The notes: generated by a model not told the origin, from the sequence alone. Counted from the first letter of the stretch, positions 19,155 through 26,896 are shown. The stretch is DNA of 40,494 nucleotides from Armatimonadaceae bacterium (GCA_030447685.1 JAUJOK010000049.1:1-40494), one strand, 5' to 3'. A program made the numbers and translations.

Positions 19155-20245
19155 TTAACGTCCCCATCGTTCTTTGACGGGAGGAAAAGCCGGAAACGGC
19201 GCGTGCGGCTCGCTCTGATACCAGTAGGCGACACTGGCGATGTCATCGGTCAGCGGCTCGTACTTGCCGTGCGGCCACCAGCCAGCGCCTGAACGGTCGC
19301 CCGCAAATCCTCCCCAAAGCCGATGCTGTCCAGGATGTGCCAGCGGTACAGGCTGAAGCGGCGCGGCCCCTGCGGGTCGTTCACGCACGCCAGCGGCATG
19401 CCAGAAACGGCGTGCTGAACTCCTGTTCCACGGGTTCCTTACTGGGATCTGGCAAAGCCCCACGCGCCGCCGAAATAGTCTTCCGTGCCGTTGTCGGCCA
19501 TGCTCGGAAACTCGCCGTCGCCGTCGAGGTAAAACTTGACCTCCCCCTCGCCCCACCAGCCGCGCGAAAAGGCCGACCAGGCGAGGTAGGTTCCCACATA
19601 CAGTCCCTGGCCCTTCACCCCGTCCACGATGACGTGCTCAGGGTAGTCGCGCCGCGTCTGGCTGCGCCGCCACTGGGCATGGAAGTAGGCGGCCTCATCC
19701 GGCACGTCGTGGAGCTTGTAGAGAACGCGATACGCCACCACATTGGCGTCTGCGGGGCCGTCGTTCTCCAGCGTGATGCGCGCCCGTTTGCGAAACGGCA
19801 TTTGCCAGTAGCAGTTGCAGCCGCGATGCGGCCCCACCGTCACCGGCAGCGAGTTGACGAGGTGCGGAGCGGCGTCGTGGCCCGTCGCGAAGAAGTCGCC
19901 GATGGGCGCTTCCACTGAGGGCGTCGCCTCCGTATCCCAGTAAAAACGCAACACCAGCGCGCGATACTGCGGCAGGTCGCTGGTGATAAAGAACTGGTTA
20001 ATGCATCCCGGACCGGCGATCTCGGCCAGCGTCACCGTCTGCCCGGCCTTGACCTGGATGAAGGGGCGGACCTTCCAGCCGCGACCCAGGTCCGTGGCGG
20101 CGCCGGAGTGAACGAGGTTCGGGTCCTGCGGGTTCGGCTCCCAGAGGCACGCGCCGCCCTTTTCGCCCGTCGGATTCTCCGCCGATATCTGCCGGGTGAC
20201 AACGCCGCTTTGCAACGGTAATGCGCTCAGGAGTGCCGTCTGCAT
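19155..20245 (-). pseudogene. DUF2961/GH172-like protein, 3' end frameshifted
   Basis: First gene of the - strand locus, facing the AraC regulator. The start ATG at 20245 follows AGGAG; a GTG three bases upstream is in frame. 268 residues are uninterrupted: ISAENPTGEKGGAC, VKAGQTVTLAEIAGPGCINQ, LRFYWDTEATPSVEAPIGDF, the hallmark DNGTEDYFGGAWGFA. Then come three closely spaced single-base breaks (about 19450, 19390, 19270). The expected ending is spread over frames: EQEFSTPFL, RRFSLYRWHILDSIGFGEDL, GWWPHGKYEPLTDDIASVAY, stop at 19155. No export signal is visible, unlike the 17.1-kb copy, so this member may be cytoplasmic. The restored length (~360) is normal for the family. Confidence 0.85.
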
Positions 20246-20337
20246 CACATGGCTCCTCTTTCTGAAAGATTATTCGATAACCCCTCCTATGGGAATGGAG
20301 GAAGTTACGGAAAGCATGTACTATCTTACGATTGACT
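20246..20337. promoter_or_regulatory. Divergent control region between AraC regulator and sugar locus
   Basis: A 92-base gap separates the - strand GH172-like gene from the + strand AraC gene and must carry both promoters. It contains a perfect inverted repeat TCTTTC-T-GAAAGA at 20257-20269 and a second dyad CCTCC-N9-GGAGG at 20283-20301, next to an A/T-rich stretch at 20269-20280. The AGGAG of the first dyad flank doubles as ribosome binding site for the - strand gene. AraC proteins typically bind such divergent regions, but neither dyad is a proven site, and I could not fix -10/-35 boxes with confidence. Confidence 0.45.
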
Positions 20338-21183
20338 ATGAACCGCGTCGTCCTCTGGCTGTCCCGCGATTCCGCCGCGCGTCCCGCGAACGCCCGCGTC
20401 CACGGCCTTGGCTTCTGCGAGATCATGCCCGCCGCGTTTGTGCTGCGCCCTGCAGGCTCCGAAGACTATCTTTTCATGCACTTCCACGATCCCGTGCAGG
20501 TGTGCATCGACGGAGAACTGCGGGACGTGCCGGCCCATACCTTCTTTATCTGGACGCCGGGGACCAGACACCACTTCGGACATCCGGGAAGGCCGTGGAA
20601 GCATTCCTGGATTCACTGTGCCGGGGACGCCATTGCGACGGACATCGCCGGCAGCGGCCTTCCGCTCGGCCAGCAGGTAACGCTTCCCGATGCCTCCCTC
20701 ACGGATCGGTATCTGCGCTCCATCCATGCGGAGATTCAGGCGCATACCGAGCCTGATCCGGTGATTCTGGCGCACCTCTTTGCTATCTGGATACGCGAGA
20801 TGCAGCGCGTGGCGGATCCCGGGCAGGAGGCGACGCGAATAGCCGACCCCTTTGTTGCCGTTCGCCGCTATATCGAGGAGAATCTGGCGCAGCCGATAAC
20901 GCTGAAGGCTCTGGCGGGGCAGGCGAACCTCTCGGTGTCCCAGTTTTCCGCCGAGTTCAAACGGCACTTCGGTACGTCGCCCATTGACTATGTGCTTGGT
21001 CAACGGCTTCAGCAGGCGACCTATTTTCTGCGCGACCACAACCTGACGGTCTCCGAGGTAGCTCGCAGAGTCGGCTTCAACGATCCCTTCCACTTTTCAC
21101 GCCAGTTCAAAAAGCGCCAGGGGATCAGCCCGCTCCGGTATCGGAGGAAGGGACTCGCCGCTCCTACGGCAAAACCGGGATGA
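20338..21183 (+). CDS. AraC-family transcriptional regulator
   Basis: 281 residues from ATG 20338; a TTG two codons earlier is an alternative and no strong ribosome binding site is visible for either. The N-terminal cupin-like arm (~10-130: HFHDPVQVCIDG, FIWTPGTRHHFG, KHSWIHCAG) is the ligand-binding type. The C-terminal ~100 residues carry two helix-turn-helix units: ENLAQPITLKALAGQANLSV with FKRHFGTSPIDYV, then VSEVARRVGFNDPFHFSRQF with QGISPLRYR. It is divergent from the ~18-kb - strand sugar locus, the standard place for its regulator, so a sugar from that polysaccharide is the likely inducer. Confidence 0.93.
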   Translation: MNRVVLWLSRDSAARPANARVHGLGFCEIMPAAFVLRPAGSEDYLFMHFHDPVQVCIDGELRDVPAHTFFIWTPGTRHHFGHPGRPWKHSWIHCAGDAIATDIAGSGLPLGQQVTLPDASLTDRYLRSIHAEIQAHTEPDPVILAHLFAIWIREMQRVADPGQEATRIADPFVAVRRYIEENLAQPITLKALAGQANLSVSQFSAEFKRHFGTSPIDYVLGQRLQQATYFLRDHNLTVSEVARRVGFNDPFHFSRQFKKRQGISPLRYRRKGLAAPTAKPG

Positions 21184-21235
21184 AGTGCAAAAGAGGAACG
21201 TTTAAGGACGGCAAGAAGAGTTCTCGGTTGCCACA

Positions 21236-21457
21236 TCACCCCCCTCCCTCGCCCTGTTTCGGCGGGCAGGGGGTATCGCCGTAAGAGCAGAATACGCAGC
21301 AGTCTCCCGGCTTGGGCTTCAGGCGCTGATTGCACCCCGTGCAGGTGTAGAACCACTGGCAAGCGTTTTGGGGCATTGGTTCCTGGGATTTGAGGCCGCA
21401 TTTCGGGCAGGTAAGGGTAGAAAACAGGGCTTCAGGCATGGCTTTCATGCTATTCAT
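21236..21457 (-). CDS. Small GDCCVFCSYG zinc-ribbon-like protein
   Basis: 73 residues, no signal peptide. Cysteine pairs occur as TCPKCGL and CTGCNQ, then the distinctive GDCCVFCSYGDTPCPP near the C-terminus. I recognise this as a conserved small protein often found beside MerR-type metal regulators, with no defined biochemical role that I know. The eight-plus cysteines suggest zinc or another thiophilic metal. ATG codons at 21457, 21448 and 21439 are all possible; the first has only a weak preceding GGTAGA. It is divergent from the MerR-thioredoxin gene, 71 bases from its start, across a MerR-type operator, so shared metal control is plausible. Confidence 0.75.
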   Translation of the reverse strand: MNSMKAMPEALFSTLTCPKCGLKSQEPMPQNACQWFYTCTGCNQRLKPKPGDCCVFCSYGDTPCPPKQGEGGG

Positions 21458-21489
21458 TCTACCGGCTCACGAAAAACTTTCCAGGCCCC

Positions 21490-21521
21490 TTGACCTTCCC
21501 GTCAACAGGAAGGTGTATGCT
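21490..21521 (+). promoter_or_regulatory. MerR-type promoter/operator with 20-bp spacer
   Basis: The -35 TTGACC (21490-21495) and -10 TATGCT (21516-21521) are 20 bp apart, longer than the standard 17. Inside lies the dyad ACCTTCC-N8-GGAAGGT (21493-21499 / 21508-21514). This is the classical layout of heavy-metal MerR operators, where the regulator untwists an over-long spacer. It reads into the MerR gene itself. Transcription would start about 21528, right at the ATG at 21529, implying a leaderless or near-leaderless mRNA unless another start is used. Confidence 0.75.
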
Positions 21522-21528
21522 ATCAGGT

Positions 21529-22266
21529 ATGGGAGAGAACGGGAACCGGCCCAGGCTCAAGATAGGCGAACTCGCCAAACGCTTTGGCCTCAATACAAAG
21601 ACGCTCCGCTACTACGAGGAGATAGGGCTTCTGCCCACCACTCGCGCTGCCGGGAGCGGCTATCGGCTCTACTCGGAAGAGGATGCCGAGCGGCTGGCCT
21701 TCGTGCTCAAGGCGAAGCGCGTCGGGTTTAGCCTCCAAGAGATTCGCGAGGTGCTTAGGCTCGGCAAGCACGGGCGGGCGTGTCCTTACGTGCGGGAAAC
21801 GCTCTCGCGGCATATCGCCGAGGTAGATCGGCAGCTGGCCGAGCTCCACAGCGTGCGCGCCGAACTTCTCGCCGCTCAAGCTGCGTGGGACGTGCCGGGA
21901 GTGCCGGAAGGCGGCGGCTCGGTCTGCGGCCTCATCGAAGGGCGCGTATCCTCTCCCGAAGTGACCAACATAACCAACCAGGAGGGAAGTCAAATGGCAG
22001 ACGGAAAAAGGCAGGTAGAAGTGTTCACGGCGGGCTGCCCGCTGTGTGACCCGGTGGTAAAGCTCGTCCAGCAGGTCGCCTGTAGCGGCTGCGAGGTGAC
22101 GGTTCATGACCTTCGGAGTAATCCGGAGGCAGCCGAGCGGCTTAGGGCGGTGGGTGTCGAGCGCGTGCCGATGGTGTTCGTAGACGGAAAACCCGCTCGG
22201 TGCTGCTCGCAGTCGGGCGCAGTCACCGAAGAGGGGCTTCGCGCGGCGGGTGTCGGCGCAGGATAA
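21529..22266 (+). CDS. MerR-family metal regulator fused to thioredoxin-like domain
   Basis: 245 residues from ATG 21529 (MGENGNRPRLKIGELAKRF); ATG 21517 lies inside the promoter -10 box and is unlikely. Residues 8-75 are a MerR winged helix (GELAKRFGLNTKTLRYYEEI, SGYRLYSEEDAERL), then a dimerisation helix and an effector loop with GRACPYVRETL and GGGSVCGLIEG, as in metal-responsive MerR proteins. From residue 156 a small thioredoxin/glutaredoxin-like domain follows with a CPLC motif (170-173), CSGC, VERVPMVFVDG and a CC pair. No stop separates the domains, and a good internal ribosome binding site precedes Met156, so both a fusion and a free thioredoxin-like protein may be made. Confidence 0.88.
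   Translation: MGENGNRPRLKIGELAKRFGLNTKTLRYYEEIGLLPTTRAAGSGYRLYSEEDAERLAFVLKAKRVGFSLQEIREVLRLGKHGRACPYVRETLSRHIAEVDRQLAELHSVRAELLAAQAAWDVPGVPEGGGSVCGLIEGRVSSPEVTNITNQEGSQMADGKRQVEVFTAGCPLCDPVVKLVQQVACSGCEVTVHDLRSNPEAAERLRAVGVERVPMVFVDGKPARCCSQSGAVTEEGLRAAGVGAG
21981..21996 (+). promoter_or_regulatory. Internal ribosome binding site and start for thioredoxin-like domain
   Basis: GGAGGGA at 21981-21987 precedes ATG 21994-21996 by six bases, in the same frame as the MerR part. In related loci the thioredoxin-like protein is, as far as I recall, a separate downstream gene; here the intergenic-looking stretch (TNITNQEGSQ) is read through. The site could allow independent production of the ~90-residue domain. 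Confidence 0.6.
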
Positions 22267-22277
22267 CCAGCAAACGC

Positions 22278-22320
22278 AGAAGGGGGCGGGATAATTTCCC
22301 GGCCCCTTCTATACAATTTT
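22278..22320 (+). terminator. Rho-independent terminator after MerR-thioredoxin gene
   Basis: A hairpin with arms AGAAGGGGGCGGGA and TTCCCGGCCCCTTCT (one mismatch, short AT-rich loop) spans 22278-22310, followed by a T-rich tail to 22320. It lies 12 bases after the TAA of the regulator gene and separates it from the convergent His/Cys-rich gene, so it may serve mainly the + strand. Confidence 0.85.
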
Positions 22321-22401
22321 GCCACTTGGTTTCAATGGCAGACCGAGCAGCCGCTTCGGTCATCTGCTGTGGGCAGGAGTAGCCGTCTGTTTGCCAGCCG
22401 C

Positions 22402-22770
22402 TCAGGATTTAGCAGGCTTACCCGTCTTCTTCATTGGCATCTTGCACACCGGGCATTTGCCCCCCTTGGCGCTCAGGATCTTGCAGTGAGAGCACGCGTA
22501 CTGCGCCTTTTTGACATTGGTCGCAGAGGCTTTGGTCATCTTCATTTTGCAGACGGGGCACTTGCCTGCTTTCATGGTCATGATGTTGCAGTGCGTGCAC
22601 TCGTACTGGGCGTGCATCGCTTTATGGGCATGTCCCGCTTTATGGGCGTGCGGCCCTTTGTGGGCGTGCGCAGGCTTGGCTTTGGTTGTCTGTGCCCGGC
22701 TGGGGGAGTTTCCCAACAGCGTCATGCCCAGCAGGCTTGCCGCCGCCAGGGTGGGAATCATCAAACGCAT
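22402..22770 (-). CDS. Secreted His/Cys-rich tandem zinc-ribbon protein
   Basis: 122 residues from ATG 22770, chosen for the preceding AAAGGA. A signal peptide (residues 1-27, ending SRAQ) implies export. Residues 34-54 are a His-rich run with four AHKxxHAHK-type units. Then two tandem ~25-residue repeats (about 56-80 and 91-115), each YxCxHC...KCPVCKM, give eight cysteines arranged as two zinc-ribbon-like knuckles, with Met next to the last Cys. This resembles the heavy-metal-binding domain class of periplasmic proteins. It is convergent with the MerR-thioredoxin gene and 81 bases beyond its terminator. A role in capturing copper, zinc or mercury outside the cytoplasm is likely but unproven. 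Confidence 0.8.
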   Translation of the reverse strand: MRLMIPTLAAASLLGMTLLGNSPSRAQTTKAKPAHAHKGPHAHKAGHAHKAMHAQYECTHCNIMTMKAGKCPVCKMKMTKASATNVKKAQYACSHCKILSAKGGKCPVCKMPMKKTGKPAKS

Positions 22771-23108
22771 CGTTTTGTATCCTTTCGTCGTTGAACGGGA
22801 AGCAAGCAAGCACTGCCGCTCGCGTCCTCAGAGGCTTCTTTGCCCGTCATGATGTTATGCCCGCTTCTGGCCTTCTTCACGAACGGCGTGCCGTCCTGTC
22901 AGTGACGACGTGGGTGATGCCGTTCGCCACGTGCCGTTGGTAGGTGTGGCTGTTTCCGCTGGAGACGAGCTGCACCCGCTCTTCCCGCAGGACATGCGCC
23001 AGATATTTCCAAAAAATTTGGTTACACCAGGGACGTTGGTGAGTCTTACCAGGCTTCCTTCATATTCTATTATTCCTCTTCCGAGATAGCCGGCATAATT
23101 CCGCTCAT

Positions 23109-23441
23109 TCAACTGCTGGACTCCTGCATCCCGGGGAACAACTCCCCCACTACTACGTTGAGCGTGAGCGCGATGCGCATCAGGTTGAGTGCCGCGATAT
23201 TGTGCTCGCCGGACCGCTGCTGGGAAGTGCCGCGCTACACCCCGCTCCTGGCGATGGGCCACGGCCACCCATTCGTACCCTCCAGAAGCCCGATGAATCT
23301 ATCCAGCAACTCGTCGGAGATTTCCATCAGCACGACAGACACCAGCCGCAGGGTTATATTATGTTTTGGGGCACTCTGGTCCTCCGGTCCAGGGTCCCGA
23401 AGGCCAAAAGGCCCGTTTTCAGCAGGAATGTGGCGGCTCAT
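23109..23441 (-). pseudogene. XRE-family helix-turn-helix regulator, nonsense-disrupted
   Basis: One - strand frame reads ISDELLDRFIGLLEGTNGWP, then WPIARSGV, a TAG at 23235-23237, then RGTSQQRSGEHNIAALNLMR followed by IALTLNVVVGELFPGMQ and TGA at 23109-23111. The second half is the recognition helix and C-terminal helix of an XRE/lambda-repressor-like domain, where (I/S)ERGEHNPxLxxLxxIAxALxV is usual. ATG at 23327 is the best start, with no obvious ribosome binding site. It is probably a dead small regulator. The flanking sequence 22775-23108 shows no other gene I can support. Confidence 0.55.
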
Positions 23442-23467
23442 GAAAGGATATTTGGTCAGGGACTACC

Positions 23468-25714
23468 TTAACTCCTCACGCCGTATTTCGCCCGCTGGGC
23501 CGCAAGCCAGCGGGTCAGCAGGTCGTGCCCGTTCAGCACCTTTTCCGCCAGGTCCATCGGAACGTAGTAGTACTGGTTCGACGCCTCAAACCCGATGCGC
23601 CCGTCCCGTGACTGGATGGCATAAAGGCGGCGCGCCAGCACAATCTCGTCCCTGAGCACGCGCTCCAGTTCGGCCAGAACGGGCGGGACTCCCTCCGCGC
23701 CTTTCGCCGCCGCGAGCGCGCGCCGGGCGAGGACAAAGCGGGCCTGGTTGACGACACTGCGGAAGTGGAGCGCGGCGGCGGCGGCGACGTCGATCTCCTG
23801 GCGCAGGGCGCTCTTTCCCGGCGGCAAACCCTTCTCCAGCGGGGCGAGGGCGCGCTGGAAACCGTCGCTGACCTTTTTCAACTGGCCGATGAAGACCTCC
23901 GGCGGGTACACGGCGCGCCAGGTGTCCAGGTCATCGTAGGGGAAGCCGACCATGGTGGCCCGGTAGCCGGTCGGCTCTTCCCAGAGCAGGTTCGCGGGAC
24001 CGAGCTGCAAGGGCGCGTGATACACCACGCCAATGTGGAACGGGAACTCGCGGAAGGCCGCGCTGAAGCCGCGCCAGGCGCTGACGACGGCGGGGGCCAG
24101 GCGTTGCCCAAACCGGCGGCGCGCGACGGCCTCCATCGCCGCGTCGGGCATGTTGCCGTCGTCGCTCCCGACCTCGGCGACGACCTCCAGGTTCGGCGAG
24201 GGGTAGCCGCCCAGCGTCCAGCCGAGCATCAGGCCGTCCACGTTCGCGTGGCGCAGATTCACGCCATGCTGGGCCACGTTCTCCAGAACGGGCAGGTACG
24301 GCACGCTGGAAAGCTCCCAGCTATTAGCCGCCTGAATCTTGGCGATTGTCTTAAGGCCCCGCCCGCGGGCGAGCTCCCAGTGCCGCCGCGCCCGCGGGCC
24401 GGGGCCGACCGCCGAGAGCGAGTACTCGCCGATGACGCTCTCCACCCCGCCGCGCCGCAGGGGCAGGCTCCACTCGCTGACGCTCATGAGGGCCGCGTCC
24501 CGGGGCAGCCCTTTGATGAGGGCCTCCGCCTCCTCGTCCGGCCAGCCCCAATCCCACACGAGGAGGCGGGCGCGGCTGCCGCCCTGCCGAATCCCCTCGA
24601 AGACCAGCCGGTTGACCTCGGCAATCACCGCCGCCGCCGCGCGTTTTCCGCAGCGCGGGCAGTCGGCCCCGCGCCCGTGCGACCAGCAGTTGGTCAGGTT
24701 CTCCGAGGCGGTGATGGTGAACAGACCCGCCAGGTCGGGGACGGCGCGGCAGACGGAGGCCACGGCCTCCGTCAGGTAGCGCTGAACGGCGGGCTGGCTC
24801 GTGCAGAGCGCGGCGTGGTCACCCTCGACGACACCCTTGAGCTCCGGGCGGGCCTCGAAAAAGGCGCGCGGCAGGGCGCGCGGTTCGTTGAGGTAGAGAT
24901 AAACCCCGATGCCGTGCTTGCGCGCCCGCGCCACCAGCCCGCGCAGGTTCCGCAGGCGCTCCGCGTGTCGGGCGCTGCGCTTTGGGTCCCACGGGAACGG
25001 GGCCAGCGTGTACAGCACCCCCTGGAGCCACACACCGTCCACGCCGGACGCGGCCAGCCGGGCCAGATAGCCGTCGGGGTACGGGTCGGCCTCCTTCTCC
25101 AGCAGCGGGTCGCCGTACAGGGCGAAGTAGGAATAGCAGAAGCGCGGCGAGAACCGCGAGGGCCGTCGCTCCGCCCCCCGCTCCTTTGCCGTTAGGGGGC
25201 GGGAAAGCCGGTCCACGAAGCCGAACAGCGGGTCGGGCGTGTCGCCGCCGAGACCGTCCGGGAACTCGCGGCGCACGAGGCGGGCAATGTCGCGCTCGCG
25301 CTCCTGAGTCTTCTCGTCCGGTGGGCTGTAACGAAGCGGCGCGCACTTGGGCTTGAGGCTGCCCAGCTTGATGAAGAGGAAGTCATCCTCGCGCAGCGTA
25401 TACGCCATCTGCTCCGGCGTCCATTCCAGCAGTTGCAGCAGTTGCTCGTAGGGCAGCAGATGCCAGTTACGCCGCAGGACCGTCAGGTAGGACTGGCGCT
25501 GCCGCGTCGCGCTCAGGCGCGGCGGCTTCGACAGGCCCATGGCCGTGCCCGTCCGCAGGATATCCGACGGCTTCGCTCCCACCACGCGCGCGAGTCGTTC
25601 CGTGGGGACGAGCGTCCAGTTGCGCCAGACATAGGCGTGCAGCCGGCTTGGAAAATGCGGCAGCGGCACCGGTTCGGGTGCGGCGCCTGTCGGCAGATCG
25701 TCGGTCGTCGGCAT
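23468..25714 (-). CDS. Uncharacterised 748-residue protein, TIM-barrel glycosidase-like
   Basis: The start ATG at 25714 (MPTTDDLPTGA) follows GGAG; the frame is open further upstream but without coding character. There is no signal peptide. Residues ~20-140 are helical with two repeats of a WRNWxLxPxExLxxLL(E/G)xxP type (YVWRNWTLVPTERLARVVGA and RNWHLLPYEQLLQLLEWTPE). A barrel-like core follows: CYSYFALYGDPLL, LAASGVDGVWLQGVLY, ARKHGIGVYLYLNEPRALP, GLFTITASENLTNCW, a CPRCGKR knuckle, LLVWDWGWPDEEA, SVSEWSLP, VDGLMLGWTLGGYPSPN. This is reminiscent of GH20-like or other glycosidase barrels, but I cannot name the family. The C-terminal ~150 residues are helical. Intact and of high GC. Confidence 0.75.
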   Translation of the reverse strand: MPTTDDLPTGAAPEPVPLPHFPSRLHAYVWRNWTLVPTERLARVVGAKPSDILRTGTAMGLSKPPRLSATRQRQSYLTVLRRNWHLLPYEQLLQLLEWTPEQMAYTLREDDFLFIKLGSLKPKCAPLRYSPPDEKTQERERDIARLVRREFPDGLGGDTPDPLFGFVDRLSRPLTAKERGAERRPSRFSPRFCYSYFALYGDPLLEKEADPYPDGYLARLAASGVDGVWLQGVLYTLAPFPWDPKRSARHAERLRNLRGLVARARKHGIGVYLYLNEPRALPRAFFEARPELKGVVEGDHAALCTSQPAVQRYLTEAVASVCRAVPDLAGLFTITASENLTNCWSHGRGADCPRCGKRAAAAVIAEVNRLVFEGIRQGGSRARLLVWDWGWPDEEAEALIKGLPRDAALMSVSEWSLPLRRGGVESVIGEYSLSAVGPGPRARRHWELARGRGLKTIAKIQAANSWELSSVPYLPVLENVAQHGVNLRHANVDGLMLGWTLGGYPSPNLEVVAEVGSDDGNMPDAAMEAVARRRFGQRLAPAVVSAWRGFSAAFREFPFHIGVVYHAPLQLGPANLLWEEPTGYRATMVGFPYDDLDTWRAVYPPEVFIGQLKKVSDGFQRALAPLEKGLPPGKSALRQEIDVAAAAALHFRSVVNQARFVLARRALAAAKGAEGVPPVLAELERVLRDEIVLARRLYAIQSRDGRIGFEASNQYYYVPMDLAEKVLNGHDLLTRWLAAQRAKYGVRS

Positions 25715-26095
25715 GAGGTTCACTCCAGCGGGGGCGGCGATACACCCGGTCTGGGTCCTATCCCAAATCCTTGGGTGGTAAATGTGTCTGGGTTTGAATT
25801 GTCTCCAGTTGTGGAGCTGCGCACTTTTTGCACCTGCTCGCTCAAGACCGATGTCCAAAAACTCCAGCAGGCGCTGATGGAGCGATTTGCCGACACGCTC
25901 TGTTACGCAGCCTGAAATGGATAAAGTCCAGGTAAGAGCACCGGGGCGACTGCAGTCTCCTCCCTATGACCGGGGCAGCCGCCGATGCCCTCGGGCAGCA
26001 CGTATCATGAGCGGGGGATACGATGAAGCATTGAGGACAGGTTTTGTTTGCACACCCACGTTATCAGCCGCCCTTAAAAGCTGTAGGGCTATTGC
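25715..26095. other. Intergenic stretch without a supported gene
   Basis: 381 bases between the 748-residue protein start and the end of the second PhyH gene, both on the - strand. Frames are open on both strands but lack codon character and ribosome binding sites. It should contain the promoter of the 748-residue gene. No hairpin terminator or recognisable repeat was found. Confidence 0.5.
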
Positions 26096-26896
26096 TTACG
26101 CGCCGCTTCGCTCCCAGACAACCGGGAAGTGCGCGCCCTGCATGACCTCGCCGTCGGCGACCTCGACAAAGGGCTTCATGATGTGCTGGCCGCTTTCGAC
26201 GTAGCGCGTCTCTTCCGTCATGTAGTGCAGCGCTATCGCCCGGCGCGGACGGTCACTCCGATTGGCGGGAGAACCATGCCAGGTCAGCGCATGATGATAA
26301 TGCACCTCGCCCTTCTTGACTGGACAGGGACGCACCTCGATAGGTCTGCCTTCGAACTCACGCGGCATAGCGTCAAAGTTCTTGAGCGTCCTCAGAAAGG
26401 CGATCTGATTGCCCCAGAGGTGGGAGCCGGGAACCATGCTCATGCAGCCATTTTCCTCGTCCACATCGTCGAGCGCCACCCACGCGGATACCTCGGTCAT
26501 CGGCGCGAGAATAGGCCATAGCGGCGCGTCCTGGTGCCACATATTCACCCCACCGGCTGACTTGGGCTTATATTGAATCTGGTCGTGCCAGATGCGCAGC
26601 ACGGAAGCGCCGGTGAGCTGAGCCATCTCCTGGCCGATTGTGGCATTGGCGATCAGTTCGCGGTATGGCTGACTCGCCTCCCAAATATTGACGATCTGGA
26701 GCACCATCTGCTCCGGGTTGCCGGTGAGATTGGCGCAGCGTACCGGCTGCGGGACATCAGTCCTGCCCTGATCGCACACAACCCGGTCCATCTCTTCCCG
26801 AAGCACGTCCACTTGCTCGTCGGTAAGAACCCGCTCCCCCTTCAAATAACCGTCCCGATGAAAACGTTCGATCTGATCTGCGGTAAGCATAATCAT
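26096..26896 (-). CDS. PhyH-family Fe(II)/2-oxoglutarate oxygenase, second copy
   Basis: 266 residues from ATG 26896; an ATG two codons later is better spaced from GGAAAGG. The iron site is His121-x-Asp123 in MWHQDAP with distal His207 in ALTWHGSPANRS and Arg218/219 following; GCMSMVPGSHLWG is the standard loop, and LTADQIERFHRDGYLKG is the family opening. The region PVKKGEVHYHHAL just before the distal His is His-rich. It shows only family-level similarity to the PhyH gene at 11.9 kb. It stands alone, downstream of an AraC-like remnant, and has no visible partner. Substrate unknown. Confidence 0.9.
   Translation of the reverse strand: MIMLTADQIERFHRDGYLKGERVLTDEQVDVLREEMDRVVCDQGRTDVPQPVRCANLTGNPEQMVLQIVNIWEASQPYRELIANATIGQEMAQLTGASVLRIWHDQIQYKPKSAGGVNMWHQDAPLWPILAPMTEVSAWVALDDVDEENGCMSMVPGSHLWGNQIAFLRTLKNFDAMPREFEGRPIEVRPCPVKKGEVHYHHALTWHGSPANRSDRPRRAIALHYMTEETRYVESGQHIMKPFVEVADGEVMQGAHFPVVWERSGA

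Noticed and set aside
23765-25195. A 476-codon open frame on the + strand.
   Set aside because: It is antisense to the 748-residue protein, rich in Arg/Gly/Ala/Val without domains; the - strand has ordered motifs and a ribosome binding site.
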